From positions 36,542,438-36,606,437 of the forward strand of contig NC_087071.1 in the NCBI RefSeq assembly GCF_963678635.1: 64,000 nucleotides of DNA. Reading direction: 5' to 3'. The position numbers and the translations under genes were made by a program. The DNA comes from Symsagittifera roscoffensis. Taxonomy: Eukaryota; Xenacoelomorpha; Acoela; Convolutidae. A model generated the notes under the pieces. That model saw nothing but the letters and a program-made list of their open reading frames with translations. It was not told where the DNA came from and searched no databases. Shown here piece after piece: positions 24,536 through 37,105 of this stretch; position 1 is the stretch's first letter, and each line of letters opens with the position of its first letter.

Positions 24536-26097
24536 TTAACTTTGCACTGTAGAAAAAGGAGGAATCAAGGGATCTAATTTAGCTTGCAAAATATTACGAA
24601 TGTGGTGATTTGGATAAACATTCTTTTGGAAAGAAGCAATGACTACCCCTTCTCCTTTAAAGACCATCCCCGCTAAAATATAACACTTAGCAGAAAATGG
24701 TTGTCTCTCAAATTTTTTTTTTCATTCAATTGTTTCTATTCCATACAAATCCAAGGCTGCTCGGGGCACATGATATTCCATTTGAACCAAATAAACGTAA
24801 GAAACTGTCGTAGATTTCCATGCGGTATTTTCGGACTCCAATTGTCACCAACTTTTATTTGGTATGGCTTCATACTTGTCTCATTTCCCCAATATTGTCT
24901 ACGGTTTGGTCCAAATATGACAAGTATAGATGTTTTTTTTTAATTCAATAATAAATTATCAAAACCAATATTTTTATTGCTTAGAAAACGCAAACCTTGA
25001 TTTTTTAAGAACGATGCTGTAATATGCCTGCACTATCTGCCTATTAATAAATTTCCCGCAACAACTGGAGAGTGCATACTAGGGCCGATAGAAGACGCCA
25101 TTCTCAAAAATGTTGACCTCTTAACCACCCATTTAATAAAAAAAGCCCTTTAAGAGACGCCTAATTAGAATATATAAAAGTTGTTTTGAAAGATGCCCAA
25201 AAACTATTTTTAAAGGGAAGGAACAAACCAAATCGTTTCATTGTTTGGCCAAAACTGTCCAAAAGTGATATACTCTATTAGAGATCACGTAAAACTAATT
25301 CAATAGATCTAAAATGGTCAATGATGCTTTGAAAAAAAAGTTCTCTTTGCATAAACTCGGGATTTAGTTTTTGCATTGATTAAAAATGATTTTTTATTAA
25401 AATTGGTAGTGTACTATGACGTAAGCAGTTTGATTTTTTTTGAAAACAATGTTTTTTTTCTTTTTTTTTCTGAAAAATTACAGGTCATATTTTACCCCTG
25501 ATTCTTGTGGATGAGTTGACCTTTCCCAAATCCAATTTTTGTAATGACGTTAACATCACATTCGATATAGTAGTGTGAAAAAACATAATTTAGTTGCTTG
25601 CTTCCGTCTGAATAATTAGTCAAATTTTGGAAGTATTCAGCTGGAGTTAGCAAAGCTTCTCTGAACCCGTAATTGAAGTAGTAGATAAATTGACCTTTGC
25701 AGCAACCTGATCGAATTGCGTAAAAATTGTGTTTTTGATAGATTTGTTCAAACAATTTTTCAAACTGTTCCAATCCATTTTGTTTCAGGTTATGAATCCT
25801 CTCATAAAATTCCCGCATCAAACCCCGTCTGTCAGAATACTTAAATTCGAAAGCTGGTAATTTCATTCCTTGATACTGGATTTCAAATGATATTAAGCAG
25901 TAATAATTGCTCATCACTTTACAATACGAAAAAAACGGGTTGAGAGGAATATCAACAGAAATTGTAAATATTACTGATGACCAAACTGAATCAATTTTGG
26001 TTGAAACTACAACGTCATTTGCACCAATAATAGAAGCAGATATGCAAAAACAAAGATAAAACAAAATGGTTAGCAGTAATTTTGTAGATCGTTTCAT
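24536..26097 (-). CDS. Unrecognised secreted protein, three-exon model (paralogue B)
   Basis: Proposed exons on the minus strand are 26,097-25,496, 24,898-24,747 and 24,672-24,536, giving 296 aa, the same length and intron phases as paralogue A. In exon 1 I count about 25 replacements among 201 residues against A, with no indel. Exons 2 and 3 encode the same protein because they lie in the almost identical tract. All six mature-region cysteines and both N-glycosylation sequons are kept. An in-frame TGA just upstream of the ATG fixes the start. Intron 1 is 597 bp here against 462 bp in A, owing to a private insertion. Intron 2 is 74 bp against 75 bp. The first acceptor base change in exon 3 (TCA to TCG across the splice) is silent. 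The function is unknown. Confidence 0.68.
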
Positions 26098-26599
26098 TCT
26101 ATCTCAGGGAACTGAAAAAGTTTCTTTTCTTTTCACCAGGGATACAAACGAGATCCTAAACAAGGGTTTCTAACGAAGGCAGATGTGATATTTGCGACTC
26201 GAATTCTTTAGCTTAACTATGAGGCAAACATAGATATTTATTGCACAAACAACGCTTGTGTTATGATACGACTCCACTCCTTCATTGACCCAATTCATTT
26301 GATTTCACCTTTCGTCCCTGCTTGTTTATGCAATGTACAGATACGCCTTTTTGTTACAAATTGGATGGCTTCTAAAAATCAAGTAACACATATATTAAAT
26401 GATGACACTTTTTCAGCATAGGCCCAATGTTTAGGGGGCTATCGAGCGCAAAGTTTAAAGGGTTAAGATCAGTACTTTAAGAATCACTCAGAGCAACAAT
26501 CAGAGCAAGATAAACTCGATTCAACTTTGAGGCTACACAGTACCTGTCCACTTTTTGTCCAAAATTTTGCGTTTACAGATTCATTTCAGTCTGGAACGA

Positions 26600-29480
26600 A
26601 TCACTTAAACTGGCAACCTCTATGCTAAGAAAAACACTTTTGGCAAACCGGTTCGGTCTATGGCATAAATGGAGATGTTTCAACGTTTCATAGCTTGAAA
26701 ACCTTGCTTTGTGTTTTCGCTTAGTTTTTTCGCGAACCGATTCAGTCTATAAAATAACTGGAAATAATTCAACGTTTCATAGCTTTTACAGTTTGCTTAC
26801 AAAAACTGAAACTTTCGGGAAACCAATTCAGTCTATGAAAAAAACTTGAAAAAATTCAAAGTTAAATAGCTTTAAAGCTTGCTTTTTGTGAACCGGTTCG
26901 GTCTACAAAATAACTTGAAATTTCATAAGTTTCGACCTTGCTTAGGAAAACTTGAACTTTTTGAGAACCGATAAAATCTATGAAATAGCTTGAAATGATT
27001 CAATGTTTCGTAGCTTTAAAAACTTGCACAGAAAAACAACCTTTTCTTGAACGATTCAGTCTATGAAATAACATGAATAATTCAAAATTTCATAGCTTTT
27101 AAATGTTGGTTAGAAAAACTTCAACTTTTTGCGAAACGATTCAGTCTATGAAATAACTTGAAAGAATTTATGCTTTTTTAGCTTGATTACTTTGCTGATA
27201 AAACTCTTAAATTTTTTCGCGTACTGATTCAGTTTATCGAATGACTTCACATTTTTCAAAATTGCTTAGCTCTGTTAGCTTGCCCAGAAAAACTTGAAAT
27301 TTTCGCAAACCGAGTCAGTTTATGAATTTACCCGGAAATTTTTTAAAGTTTGGAGTTTTCAAAGTTTCGACTAGCTTGCTTAAATTAGTTTTTAGTGAAC
27401 TGGTTTGTTTCAAGAAATATCATTAATTATGTCAAAATTTCATAGCTTGAATTGCTTGCTTTGGGAAACTGTAACTTTTGGCAAAAACGATTCGGTCTAA
27501 GAAATAGCTCGGATTTTTTGAAAGTTCATTGCTCCATTAGTTCTCGCAAAAATTTAACTAAAAAACTACAAAAAATTCTGGAAATCTCTTGGAAGCCTTC
27601 ACCGGAAAAACAGTTTGCCATCTGGTTCACTTTTTGAAAAAAAAATTGAATTATTTAAAGTTTCATAGCTTAAACAGTTTCCTTAAAAAAAATTGATTTT
27701 TTGGGAAATTTTTTAGTCTATTAAATAACTGGAAATAACTCAAAGTGTCGTAGCTTAATTGTTTGCTTCGATAATTTTCGTGAATCAAATCAGTGTATGC
27801 AATAGCTTAGAAATGTTAGAAGTATCATGTTTTGAATAGCTTGCATAGAAAAACTTAAATGTTTTGCGAACCAGTTCTATTTCATAGCTTGAATCTTATT
27901 AAGAAAAATTTTAATTTTTTGCCAAGCTTGCCTAGAAAAATTTAAATTTTTTTTGTTTATTGATTCGCTCTATGAAACAATTTGAAGTATTTCAATAATT
28001 TATTGCTTAATAGCTTCCATCTAAAAATCTTAATCCGATTAATCTTCAAAGCTAGACAGTACCTGCACTTTCCTTGTCAAAAATTTTGCGTTTAGCGATT
28101 CATTTCAGTCAAAGCGAATCAACTAGAAACCGCAACCTCCATGCCCAGAAAACAATTTTATAGCAAAAGGATTCAAGTTATGAAGAAAAACTTTACTTTT
28201 TCGCGAACCAATTTGTCTAGGAGAAAAATTGAAATATTTTGATGTTTATAGCTCCTCAGAAAATATGAAAATTGTCGCAAACCGAATCAGTCTTTGAAAT
28301 AACTTAAAATAATTCAAAGTCTCTTAGCCTAAATAGCTGTCTCAGAAAAACTTAAGTTTCTCGCGTACCGATTCGTCTGAGAAATAACCAGAAATATAGA
28401 TAAGTTTTATGGCTTGAATAGCGTGCTTAGAAAAACTTAATTTTTTTTTGCAAACGGATTCGGTTTATGAAATAACTTGAAACATTTTACGTTTCATAGA
28501 GGGAAAAGTTGCGTGAACTATTTTATGCTTCATTGCTAGAAGAGATTGCGTAGAAAAATTAAACACTTCGCAAACCAATTCAGAGTTTTGAGCAATTTGA
28601 AGTTTTTCAAAGTTTCATAGCTTGAATAGTATTCTTAGAGAAACTTAAAATTTCGCAAAGCAAAAACCTGCATATTTCAAAATTTCATAGTTTGAATAAT
28701 TTCAGAAGATGAATAGCTTGCTCAAGAAATACTTGATTTTGCCCAGACTGATTCGCTCTATGAATTAAATTGAAACCTTTCAAATTTATTCGCTTAATTT
28801 CCTAATTAGAAAAACTTAATTTCTTGCAAACCAATTCAATATATGAACTAACTTGAAATATTTCAAAGTTTATTTCAAATTAATTCATTGCTTGAATGGC
28901 TGCAAAAGGAAAATTTTCGCCATGCAATTCTTTTTGAGAAAAAATTTGAAATATTTTGAATAGTTATCAAGTTATTTGAAAACTTGAATAGTTATCTTAG
29001 GAGAAGTTTGAGTTTTCTCGGTCTGATTCCCTCTATGGAATAAGTTGAAACTTTTCCAAATTTTTTGCGCACAAATTTGCAAAGAAAAAAATGATTTTTG
29101 CGAACCAGCTCGATCTACAAAAAAACTTGAAATCTTTCAAAGCTTGAATATCTTGCTTCAAAAAAGCTTAATTTTTGCCAACTGGTTTGGTCTAAGAACC
29201 AACTTGAAATGTTTCAAAGTTGAATTGCTTGACTGGTTTCAATAGAAAAAATTAAAAATATTGCCATTTATTTTGCTTTTTTGATAGCTTGAATAGCTTG
29301 CTGGGAAAATTCTTCAAACAAATAAAAGTTTTTTAGGACGAATAGATTGCTTATGAAACGTTTGAATTTTTGAGGAAATATTTGTTCTAACAAGTTACCT
29401 AAAATTTTTCGAAGATTCTTTGCTTGAACGGATTCAACGGAAAAACCTAAATTTTTCGAAATCCGAATTGATTATTGACT
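26600..29480. repeat. Degenerate tandem array, about 82-bp spacing (copy B)
   Basis: Collinear with 14,400-17,300. It has lost several units present in A; for example, the 160-bp dimer of A is reduced near 26,850-26,960. Words such as CGATTCAGTCTATGAAATAA persist. Confidence 0.85.
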
Positions 29481-31433
29481 GTAAATGCTAACTATAACTA
29501 TATCTACTACAGCGTGTTATGTACAACTAGATCACGTAGTTACGTGCCTATTAAAACTTTGAATGAAACCTGGTTGAAAAAAAAATCTTGAGTTCGAGTT
29601 TTTGTTGCTTTTTTGTCGGCTTAGATTACGTTTTTCAAATGCTATTTCTACTGCAGCGTGGTATTTAGAAGTTTTTAAGCTACGGAAACGACTCATTGCA
29701 TTTTGTGATATGAATTAGTTTGAAATTGATCGATTGAATAGCTTGATAAGAATTAACAACTAGCCTTTTGTGAGTTATTTGAAAATTGGAGACTTTCTTG
29801 CGAGTACTTATGCATTTGCGTTGTTCTGTTAGTTTTATGAACTGCCATATGAAAATATACAAATTTATGTGTTATTAATATTATTAATTTTTTTCAGAAT
29901 CAATTTTTTGATTGAATGAAAAATAAAGCTTTACCATTGAAGTTATTTATAATATATTCACGTTTTTTTTTTAGAATTTTGTACAACAATGTTATCATTA
30001 TAAGCCAGGCCATCAAGTAGGCAGCAAAAATTAGGTGCGGTCGACAAATTTTTTCAATGGGCAATCGTAAAACAGAGATGAGTTGAGTTGGTTCTAAGAC
30101 TGTTGTCACTCCGAGCTGAAACTCAGCGTGCTTTTTTAAATCAAAAAATTATCAGACAGTTCATGTGCTTTTTATTATTTTTCTTTTTTATTTTCACTCA
30201 CAATAGTTAAACAAAAAAATTAAATCAATGTCTCAAAAGATTTAAACACGGAAAAAATATATTTAAATCATTGTCTGATAGTCAGGCAACAAGCAAGACG
30301 GTATGAAACTCCTCTCTTTGATTTATGCCACATTAGTTATTATATAAAAAATCGATGATAAATTAAAAACAATTTGGTGATAACTTTTGAAAAAAATAAA
30401 ATTTACTGGGCAAGTCGCACATATTTTTACTGACTAGAATTGATGTATTAGAAGCGTTCCACAATTTTAAAAAAAAACGAAAAAAAAGTTTAAAGAAGGA
30501 AAATTTCTTAAAGTCTTCTTTGATCAATAGATCAAGTTAGTTTTTTGGAGACGTTTCTTGAATTAGGTAAAACTGAAACTTGAATGGGAGAAATATAAAA
30601 ATTAAAAATGGAATAAAAAAACATTTGAAAGTCAGCCTCTGCTCAGAAATAGCCTATCGAGCCTGAAAACTAAAACTTTAGACTAGTTTTTTACCAGAAT
30701 CCCAATCACGATCAGTAGAATTTGAACGTGATATCAAATTTGACCCTTGCAAAATTTGTTGGGGTAATAAAAATCAATAAGGCCAACAAAACAACCCAAA
30801 GAGTTTTTGTATGATAGTCTAAAGTCAGAGTTACATTGCTGGTTGAACATTTCGTTTAACTTTGGCAATTGTTTTGCAGGGATTACTTAAAAAGCTCACA
30901 GGAGCAGTACAATGATACTCAACACCAGCTCGAATGTCACTCTAATTGTTCTGCATCTGAATAAACAGGGACAAAACGACTCTAACAAGGGCAAAATGAC
31001 CCTAAATGGTTGAAAAGAGTGTCAATTGAATTAGTAAGGAGTCCTAAGCTGTGTCAATTGTTGAATTGAAAAATGTATCATTCTCATCATCTGAATGGCA
31101 GAAAAACAGAAACTAAAAATTGGACTTTTTAATGGTGAATTGTCCAATTTTTGCTTTTCTACTGGAGTTAGTTATAGTTCACTTAGAACTTTTGAGGTAA
31201 CGGCATTTTCATTATAACGATTAAAACTGTTTCTCTAGGACTTATTGTTGAAGTTTACTTTAAAAAAAACAATTTGGTGGCCTAAATTTAGGCTACTGAG
31301 AAAAACGAATCTCATAAGATCGTTTTAGTTTTTGAATTTTAGTTTTTATCAGAACAGAACTTATTTTTGTCATTTTTTCCACAGACCGAAATGCCTTGTC
31401 ATATTTTTATGTACACAGAACACAGAACAAAAG
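29481..31433. other. Anonymous sequence shared with copy A
   Basis: Collinear with 17,330-19,394, with small indels. Near 29,700 a stretch of A carrying further repeat units is missing. No gene is seen. Confidence 0.45.
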
Positions 31434-31434
31434 C

Positions 31435-31484
<50 letters not shown>
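31434..31484. repeat. GA microsatellite (copy B)
   Basis: GA run with one GG interruption, in the same context as 19,395-19,439. Confidence 0.95.
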
Positions 31485-31488
<4 letters not shown>

Positions 31489-31904
31489 GTTGATTGATAA
31501 TGGTTCACTCAAACTGACCACTTCTTTTAAACTTTGGTGATCGGAAGATTTTGGTAAAATAATCAAAAAAATTAATGTATCTTGATTTTAGTTTTGTTTT
31601 CAGGTATTTTCGAATGCTGGCAACTCCATAGAGTTACCATAAACAACTAAGTACAATTAATTTGGTTGTTTATTGAAAAGAGGATAGCAGGGGGTTTCCT
31701 TAGTTTTTTAGGCGAGATATTAGTTTACTTGCAAACAAACTCAGGGAAAGTTTGTCTTTGTGCTTGGTTGTCATGGTTAAACTGAAATAAGCTTTTGGAA
31801 ATTGTGATGTTCGTAATGTGAAAACTATATTTGATTTAATCGTAGTAATTTTGTAATCTCTAGCTTGTAAATGTATAATAGATTATAGTAATTTAATGGT
31901 TTAA

Positions 31905-32345
31905 ATTGTCAAAGATAACACCTAAATACTTAACCTGTTTTCTTAATGGCTGCAATGTCTGCAATTTCCTTCGTTTGGATTTCTGCGTTTTCCTTTATTT
32001 TAGGTTTAGCAAATACGGAAGGTTTGATGATTTACGCAAATACGTGAGTTTGCGCTTCTATTGGTTGATTCTTTGATTTGCTTCTACAACATTTATTACC
32101 AGTTAGGTGCAATAGTTTAAGGTACTATCTGCGTTTTACAGTTTTTGCTTGACAATGTTTAAATCCACATCCTTGATATAAATGTTAAGCAGGAATGGAC
32201 CCAGTACCGTTATTTTTGTTATTCCTTGTTTGATTTCGTTTACGTTCCAGAATAGATTTTCTGCTTTCTTTGTGTCGAAAAGTTTCGGAATATGTTTAAA
32301 ACGTTCGTTTGAAAATCCAAATTTTCTAAATTTCTCAATAGTTAT
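31905..32345 (-). pseudogene. Decayed LINE reverse transcriptase, copy B
   Basis: The relic matches 20,260-20,720. The QGxxLGP block is better preserved here than in A (TVLGPFLLNIYIKDVDL), and VKYLGVIFDN is kept near 31,930. The DLSKAFD block is absent, because copy B lacks about 290 bp present in A. The element was therefore inserted before the 12-kb duplication. Confidence 0.75.
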
Positions 32346-34109
32346 TTATCGAAAAGTTATGGGGATTAAGTTTGCCAATTTGTTCATCTTGGGATAATTA
32401 ACCCGCGATATATTTTATTCTACGTAAGCGGTTATTTAACTCGTCATTATAATCGATCCCAATTGAGGAAACTTTTTGTTGATTTTAATTTTTTTACAAT
32501 ACGCGAAATACAACTTGGCGTGTGGAAAAATGGTTTTTGTGAAAAATAGTAGACAAAAGTTTTTACCAATTTTTAAAGCAAACATCACTCAATAGACTTG
32601 GAAAATCCTTTGAAATATCGAGGGCTTTGGCTTGACACCAACAAGTTTGTTGAAAACTGTCTTGAAGTGTCAAACTTGTGGAAACAAGTGTCCTAAATCG
32701 GGATTGAGACATATTTCCTTTTGTTCGTCGAACTCACAGTTGATCGATGTGTGTTTCTTAGAGTGTTTTGACAGTTTCTTTTACTTTTTGAGTTTTTACT
32801 AGCGATGGACAAAATCATGTGATTTTGTTAATTTATTTTTAAAATTTATTATGAAATTGAGCAGTGTCCAGCATTGATTTTGCGTAATTTTTCTATGTTT
32901 TTGACAGTCCTTTTCAATTTTTTTTTGAAAAAAGCCCCATTTTTTTTTAAAATCTCAGTAAAGTTATGATTTAGTGTAATTGATAGTAATTTTTCAGCAA
33001 AAAATATCTATTTCAGGAAACTTGAGTTTAATGACTTGAGCCTAACAAAAAAGTCAGATTTTTTTAAAATACCGATAGATTTAGAAATAACATCAGCAGG
33101 GTTTTCTTGATTTCAGCTGTAATCGCATTGCTTTTTAAAAAATGAACGGTTTTGGAGTTTCGATTGGATTTCTAGTATCTAACTTATATACTCCCCACCA
33201 GTCGACACAAAAAGGTAATCAATCAGTTAGCTTGATTAAACCTATCCGCATTGGCAAAACTAAGATTTCAATCGTCTATACTAAGTACAATTTACAGTTT
33301 ATCAATTGAATTTTGTATGAACTAAAAAATGAGTTGTTTTGAAAAACCAACCATTACAATCAAAATCAAATTTTTTTCTAGATAATTGATTTGATAGTCA
33401 ATGAAATCCATTTTCAATGCTGAATTTGGTACTTACTATTAACAAGTTATATACAAACTTCATGCAGATTATATTCTCATTTTCTATAAGTTGTATACAG
33501 TATAAAAATCGCTTTGTTTGTCAAAACTTAGAAAAACAATTTGTAATGAATAACAAGTTACTCAAAACGCTTTGTTTTTTTTTTCTTGAAAAAGGTTGAG
33601 TACGGCTAATTCGACAAAGGAAATTTATGTTGCCAGTTTTGATTTATGGAGACAGTACTGAAAAACAAAACAAACTTAAAAATTTTCATACCAAACTGAT
33701 ACGAATTTAATATTTTGCCGCACTAACAAAAAATCAGAAAACCCCAAATTCAACGCTTTTGTAATTTGACGGTAGAAAAATAGTGAAAAAATGAACACGA
33801 AAAAAATTGCTAAATAGCAAGCATTTAATGTTGGATTCTTAAACTAAAAAAATTAACAGATCTTTTAACAGCTAAGTTATTCAAAACGCGCCGTCTATTA
33901 ATTTTAAAAATATTTTACAGCTCTTTTAGTGTCTAAAACTTGATTTTATTCTGATGGTTATGTATTTTAATTGTGGGTTTTATTTTAGTTCTTTGAAAGA
34001 TTAACCCGGCCGAGGTTGTTATTTTATGATTAGACGGTCCTGGTCAATATTGGTATTTTGGCCCAAAACAATTTCAGACCCCCGCAACCAAAACTCGATA
34101 TATCCAGAA

Positions 34110-34285
34110 ATTGCAGACCGAGGCAAAGTGTCTGCAATTGGCGCCACCAAATGAAAGTGAGCCGCGAAGAGCGCGACAGAAGAAAAACTAACCGCGACCG
34201 GTGCGATCAAAGGAAAGTTAATTGCGACCGGTGAGACCCTTGAAAAATTTACCACAATAAGCACCACTCAAGAGAGGCATCACAA
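34110..34285. repeat. 31-bp repeat (copy B)
   Basis: Counterpart of 22,835-22,965. The units here are slightly more alike (AACCGCGACCGGTGCGATCA, TAATTGCGACCGGTGAGACC). Confidence 0.65.
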
Positions 34286-34469
34286 CAGGCAGCACACAAA
34301 CCAAAAAAAAAATTACTACAAATGAAGCAAAAATGCCTTACTCCAGTAACATGACGTTTAGTTTTTTCCTTATTGCAGGAGCAATTCTCTAGACTGAACA
34401 TAAAAATTGTAGTGTTTTTTTTTTCGTTTGAAAATACTATTGAAAATTTGAAATAAAATTTGTTTTTCT

Positions 34470-34965
34470 GACTATTTCGCAACTAATTTTTTGGCGGATC
34501 GCAAAAAATTTCGAAAATATCCCAAAACGTCTTTCGAGCATAATGAGACCAATTTTTAGACTAAGTCGCGACTAATCGTTTGACAATCAAGTCGCTACTA
34601 ATATTTGACTATGTCTTGATTAATTTTTAGACGACGTCCAGTTAAAAATTTTTGACCAAGTAGCCAAAATTTTTTCAACTATGTCAAGACTCATTTTTGA
34701 CCATAACGCGAAAATTTTTTTGACGACGAGGCAGTTTATTTTTTTTAACATCTGGCAATTATTTATTCGACCATGCCGTAAATGTTGTTTGACTATGTCG
34801 CAAAAAAATTTTCTTTCATGGCCTAAAAAATTTGCGAACGTAAATTTCAGGCTATGTGATAATTTTTTTTGACCATTTCCCGAAAGAATTACCAATCACA
34901 TTGCGACCAATAATTAAATCATGTCGCGACTAAAATTTAAACGACTTCGCGGCTAGTTTTTCATT
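34470..34965. repeat. 23-bp GTCGCGAC minisatellite (copy B, longer)
   Basis: Same unit as 23,150-23,554, and it extends about 100 bp past the homologous truncation point of copy A, ending near CTTCGCGGCTAGTTTT. Confidence 0.78.
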
Positions 34966-36465
34966 TTTACAATCATAAAAACCTACCTTTGAAGAGTTTC
35001 TATCGAGTAAGTGTATTCCCTTATGCATTCAGTTTCTGCATTTTGTGTGGATTCAATTAATTTAGCTATTGTTTGCCAAATTGTTTTTTGAAAATTCAAC
35101 GCGAAGCGGCTATTAGTAATTATACTATTCAATTTTTGAAATTTTAAAAAAAAATCAGAAAAAACTCAAGTGGTTGTGCACTAGAGATAATTTTTTCTAG
35201 GTGTGTTTTTCCTGTTGTTAAATATGAACAACACACTTTTTAAATAATTTTTAACGGTTCAACCTTTTTGTTATAGATTTGATATTAGGCAGTTATAAAT
35301 ACGCTATATTTGAGCAAACTTATATTTGCTTCTTATGTTATATTCGAGCCGTAAACTATAAAAAAAATAGAAAAAATAGTTCTTTTAATGATAATTCAAC
35401 CTTGCAAAAGAAAATTTTTTATACAATTTTCAGCTTATCGTAAGGCTGAGAACGTTAAAATTCTATTATACTATTATAAAGTTATTTTTGCTTTCATTGT
35501 TGCATTTATTTTAACGTTCTTTTTTGCTATCTTTCGAGAGAGCTGATTTTCCCAGTCAAATTGATCACAACGGCAGTACATTACCAGTTGCAGTACTGCA
35601 GTAATTTACGGCAATTTTCTTGATTCCATTTGCACTAACAGTGGTTAGATCGCTGTCTCAATCTACTGTATATGATAGCTTCTTTGCGTTTAGCAGGAAC
35701 TACAATTATTATTGTTTCAAAGTGAGTAGAAACCTGGACCAAAATGAGGCAACGTTTTTTCTATATTACTGTGTTTCGTATTGCACATAATAACTGTCTG
35801 AATCATTTTCGCACCATATTTTGGGTGCAAATTTAAAAAAGTTGGTAGTTGATTGCTTGAGGCCGCTTTCAAAGCAATGCACTAAATGTTTTGAAAGTTT
35901 TTGTTGTATTTATTTCAGTTGCGATCATATTAAATTTGATTATTGGCGCCTCGATTTTGATTTGAGCGCCTTGATGTTTTTAATTTGAACTAAAACATTA
36001 AATATCAAGCATTTTCTACCTAAAAATTTGAGTTGTGACCTTTTAATTCACAAAATGAGAGGGATTTCCTTCCATTATTTCATATATTTTCACGCATTCG
36101 TTTTTCGCCAATATTTTATTCATTGAATTTTGGCTGTGTTGTTTTTTCTGCAATAATTTGAACTTCAAGCAGTGTTGGCAAAAACGGAGAATTTGAGTGT
36201 AACTGATTACACAGATTGAAATGTATATATTTTTGAAAATATGCCAAAGTAAATTGCTTATGCGAATCAATCATCAACATCTAAAGTTATGAGGATGTGC
36301 CTGGCGTCTATTATATGAGTTTAAAATATTATCAGAGTTTGAAGGGTCGGTTTTGGGAAAATATGTATAACTTTTGTTATAAACGGTCCGAGTAACTTTG
36401 TTAGCACCGATGAGGATGCGGTATTGTGGATACGGTTTTTCTGACAACTTGGATCAAACGTCCTA
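34966..36465. other. No gene or repeat recognised
   Basis: AT-rich sequence outside the duplication. I see no coding frame with convincing content, no RNA gene and no match to the other repeats in the window. Confidence 0.5.
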
Positions 36466-36469
36466 ACAA

Positions 36470-37105
36470 CTTGGTCCTAACAACTTGGATTAAATCTGGA
36501 CAAAATGTATTACACTTGGAATTCAAAACGCTCTTTTCACAAATTGGGATTAAGTTAAGGTGAAAATTGTGTAGGACAAAACATGGTTAGAGTTTTAGCA
36601 GAAATCAAATGGCGCAACTATTTTTGCAAAAATTGGGCAAAATTTGGGTAAATTTGGCTTCTTTTAGTCAAACAAAAGTTACGCTAAATCGAATGAGTCG
36701 ATTGGTTAGCAAGTTTTATCAATTTTAGCCTTTTTAACAGGTCACCAAAGTCTTAGAAAGGCATAACTTCCAAAAATTGTTAAAAATACAGTTTTTGTAA
36801 TGTTTTGGACAAGTTTTTGGAAATCTTACTTTTCCAGACTGGGCTTGGCAAGGGACTTTTTTTCAAGTGATTTTTTATCAATTAACCCGGTAGTTACCTC
36901 GTAATTTTTGTCAATTGGAAAATAACCAAATTGGCCCATTTATGGGCTAAAGATTTGGTTGTACATTTTAAAGAAGCATTTGCAACAGAGCAATTCTGGT
37001 AAAACTCTACGGTTTTGTCTAAATTCAACCAATTGAGAAAAACTTGCTCAAAATCTCAAATTTTGTTCCTCATCCGTTTAATTAAAATCAGCACTGTAGT
37101 CATGC
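36470..37105. mobile_element. Foldback element, diverged relative of 1631-2344
   Basis: The left part has TTGGATTAAATCTGGACAAA, CACAAATTGGGATTAAG and the GACAAAACATGGTTAGAGTT block. The right part has their inverted counterparts, ending in CGTTTAATTAAAATCAGCAC. The centre is unpaired. It shares arm words with the other foldback elements but is the most diverged copy in the window. Confidence 0.65.

Larger units (their letters stand above)
23555..34965. repeat. Tandem segmental duplication, copy B
   Basis: Copy B repeats the order of copy A throughout. From 23,555 to about 24,990 it is nearly identical to 11,414-12,850: I count about six substitutions and one 1-bp indel. After that, substitutions and indels are frequent. 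It has a private insertion of about 155 bp near 25,085-25,240 and lacks two segments present in A. It continues beyond the point where A is truncated. Confidence 0.92.
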
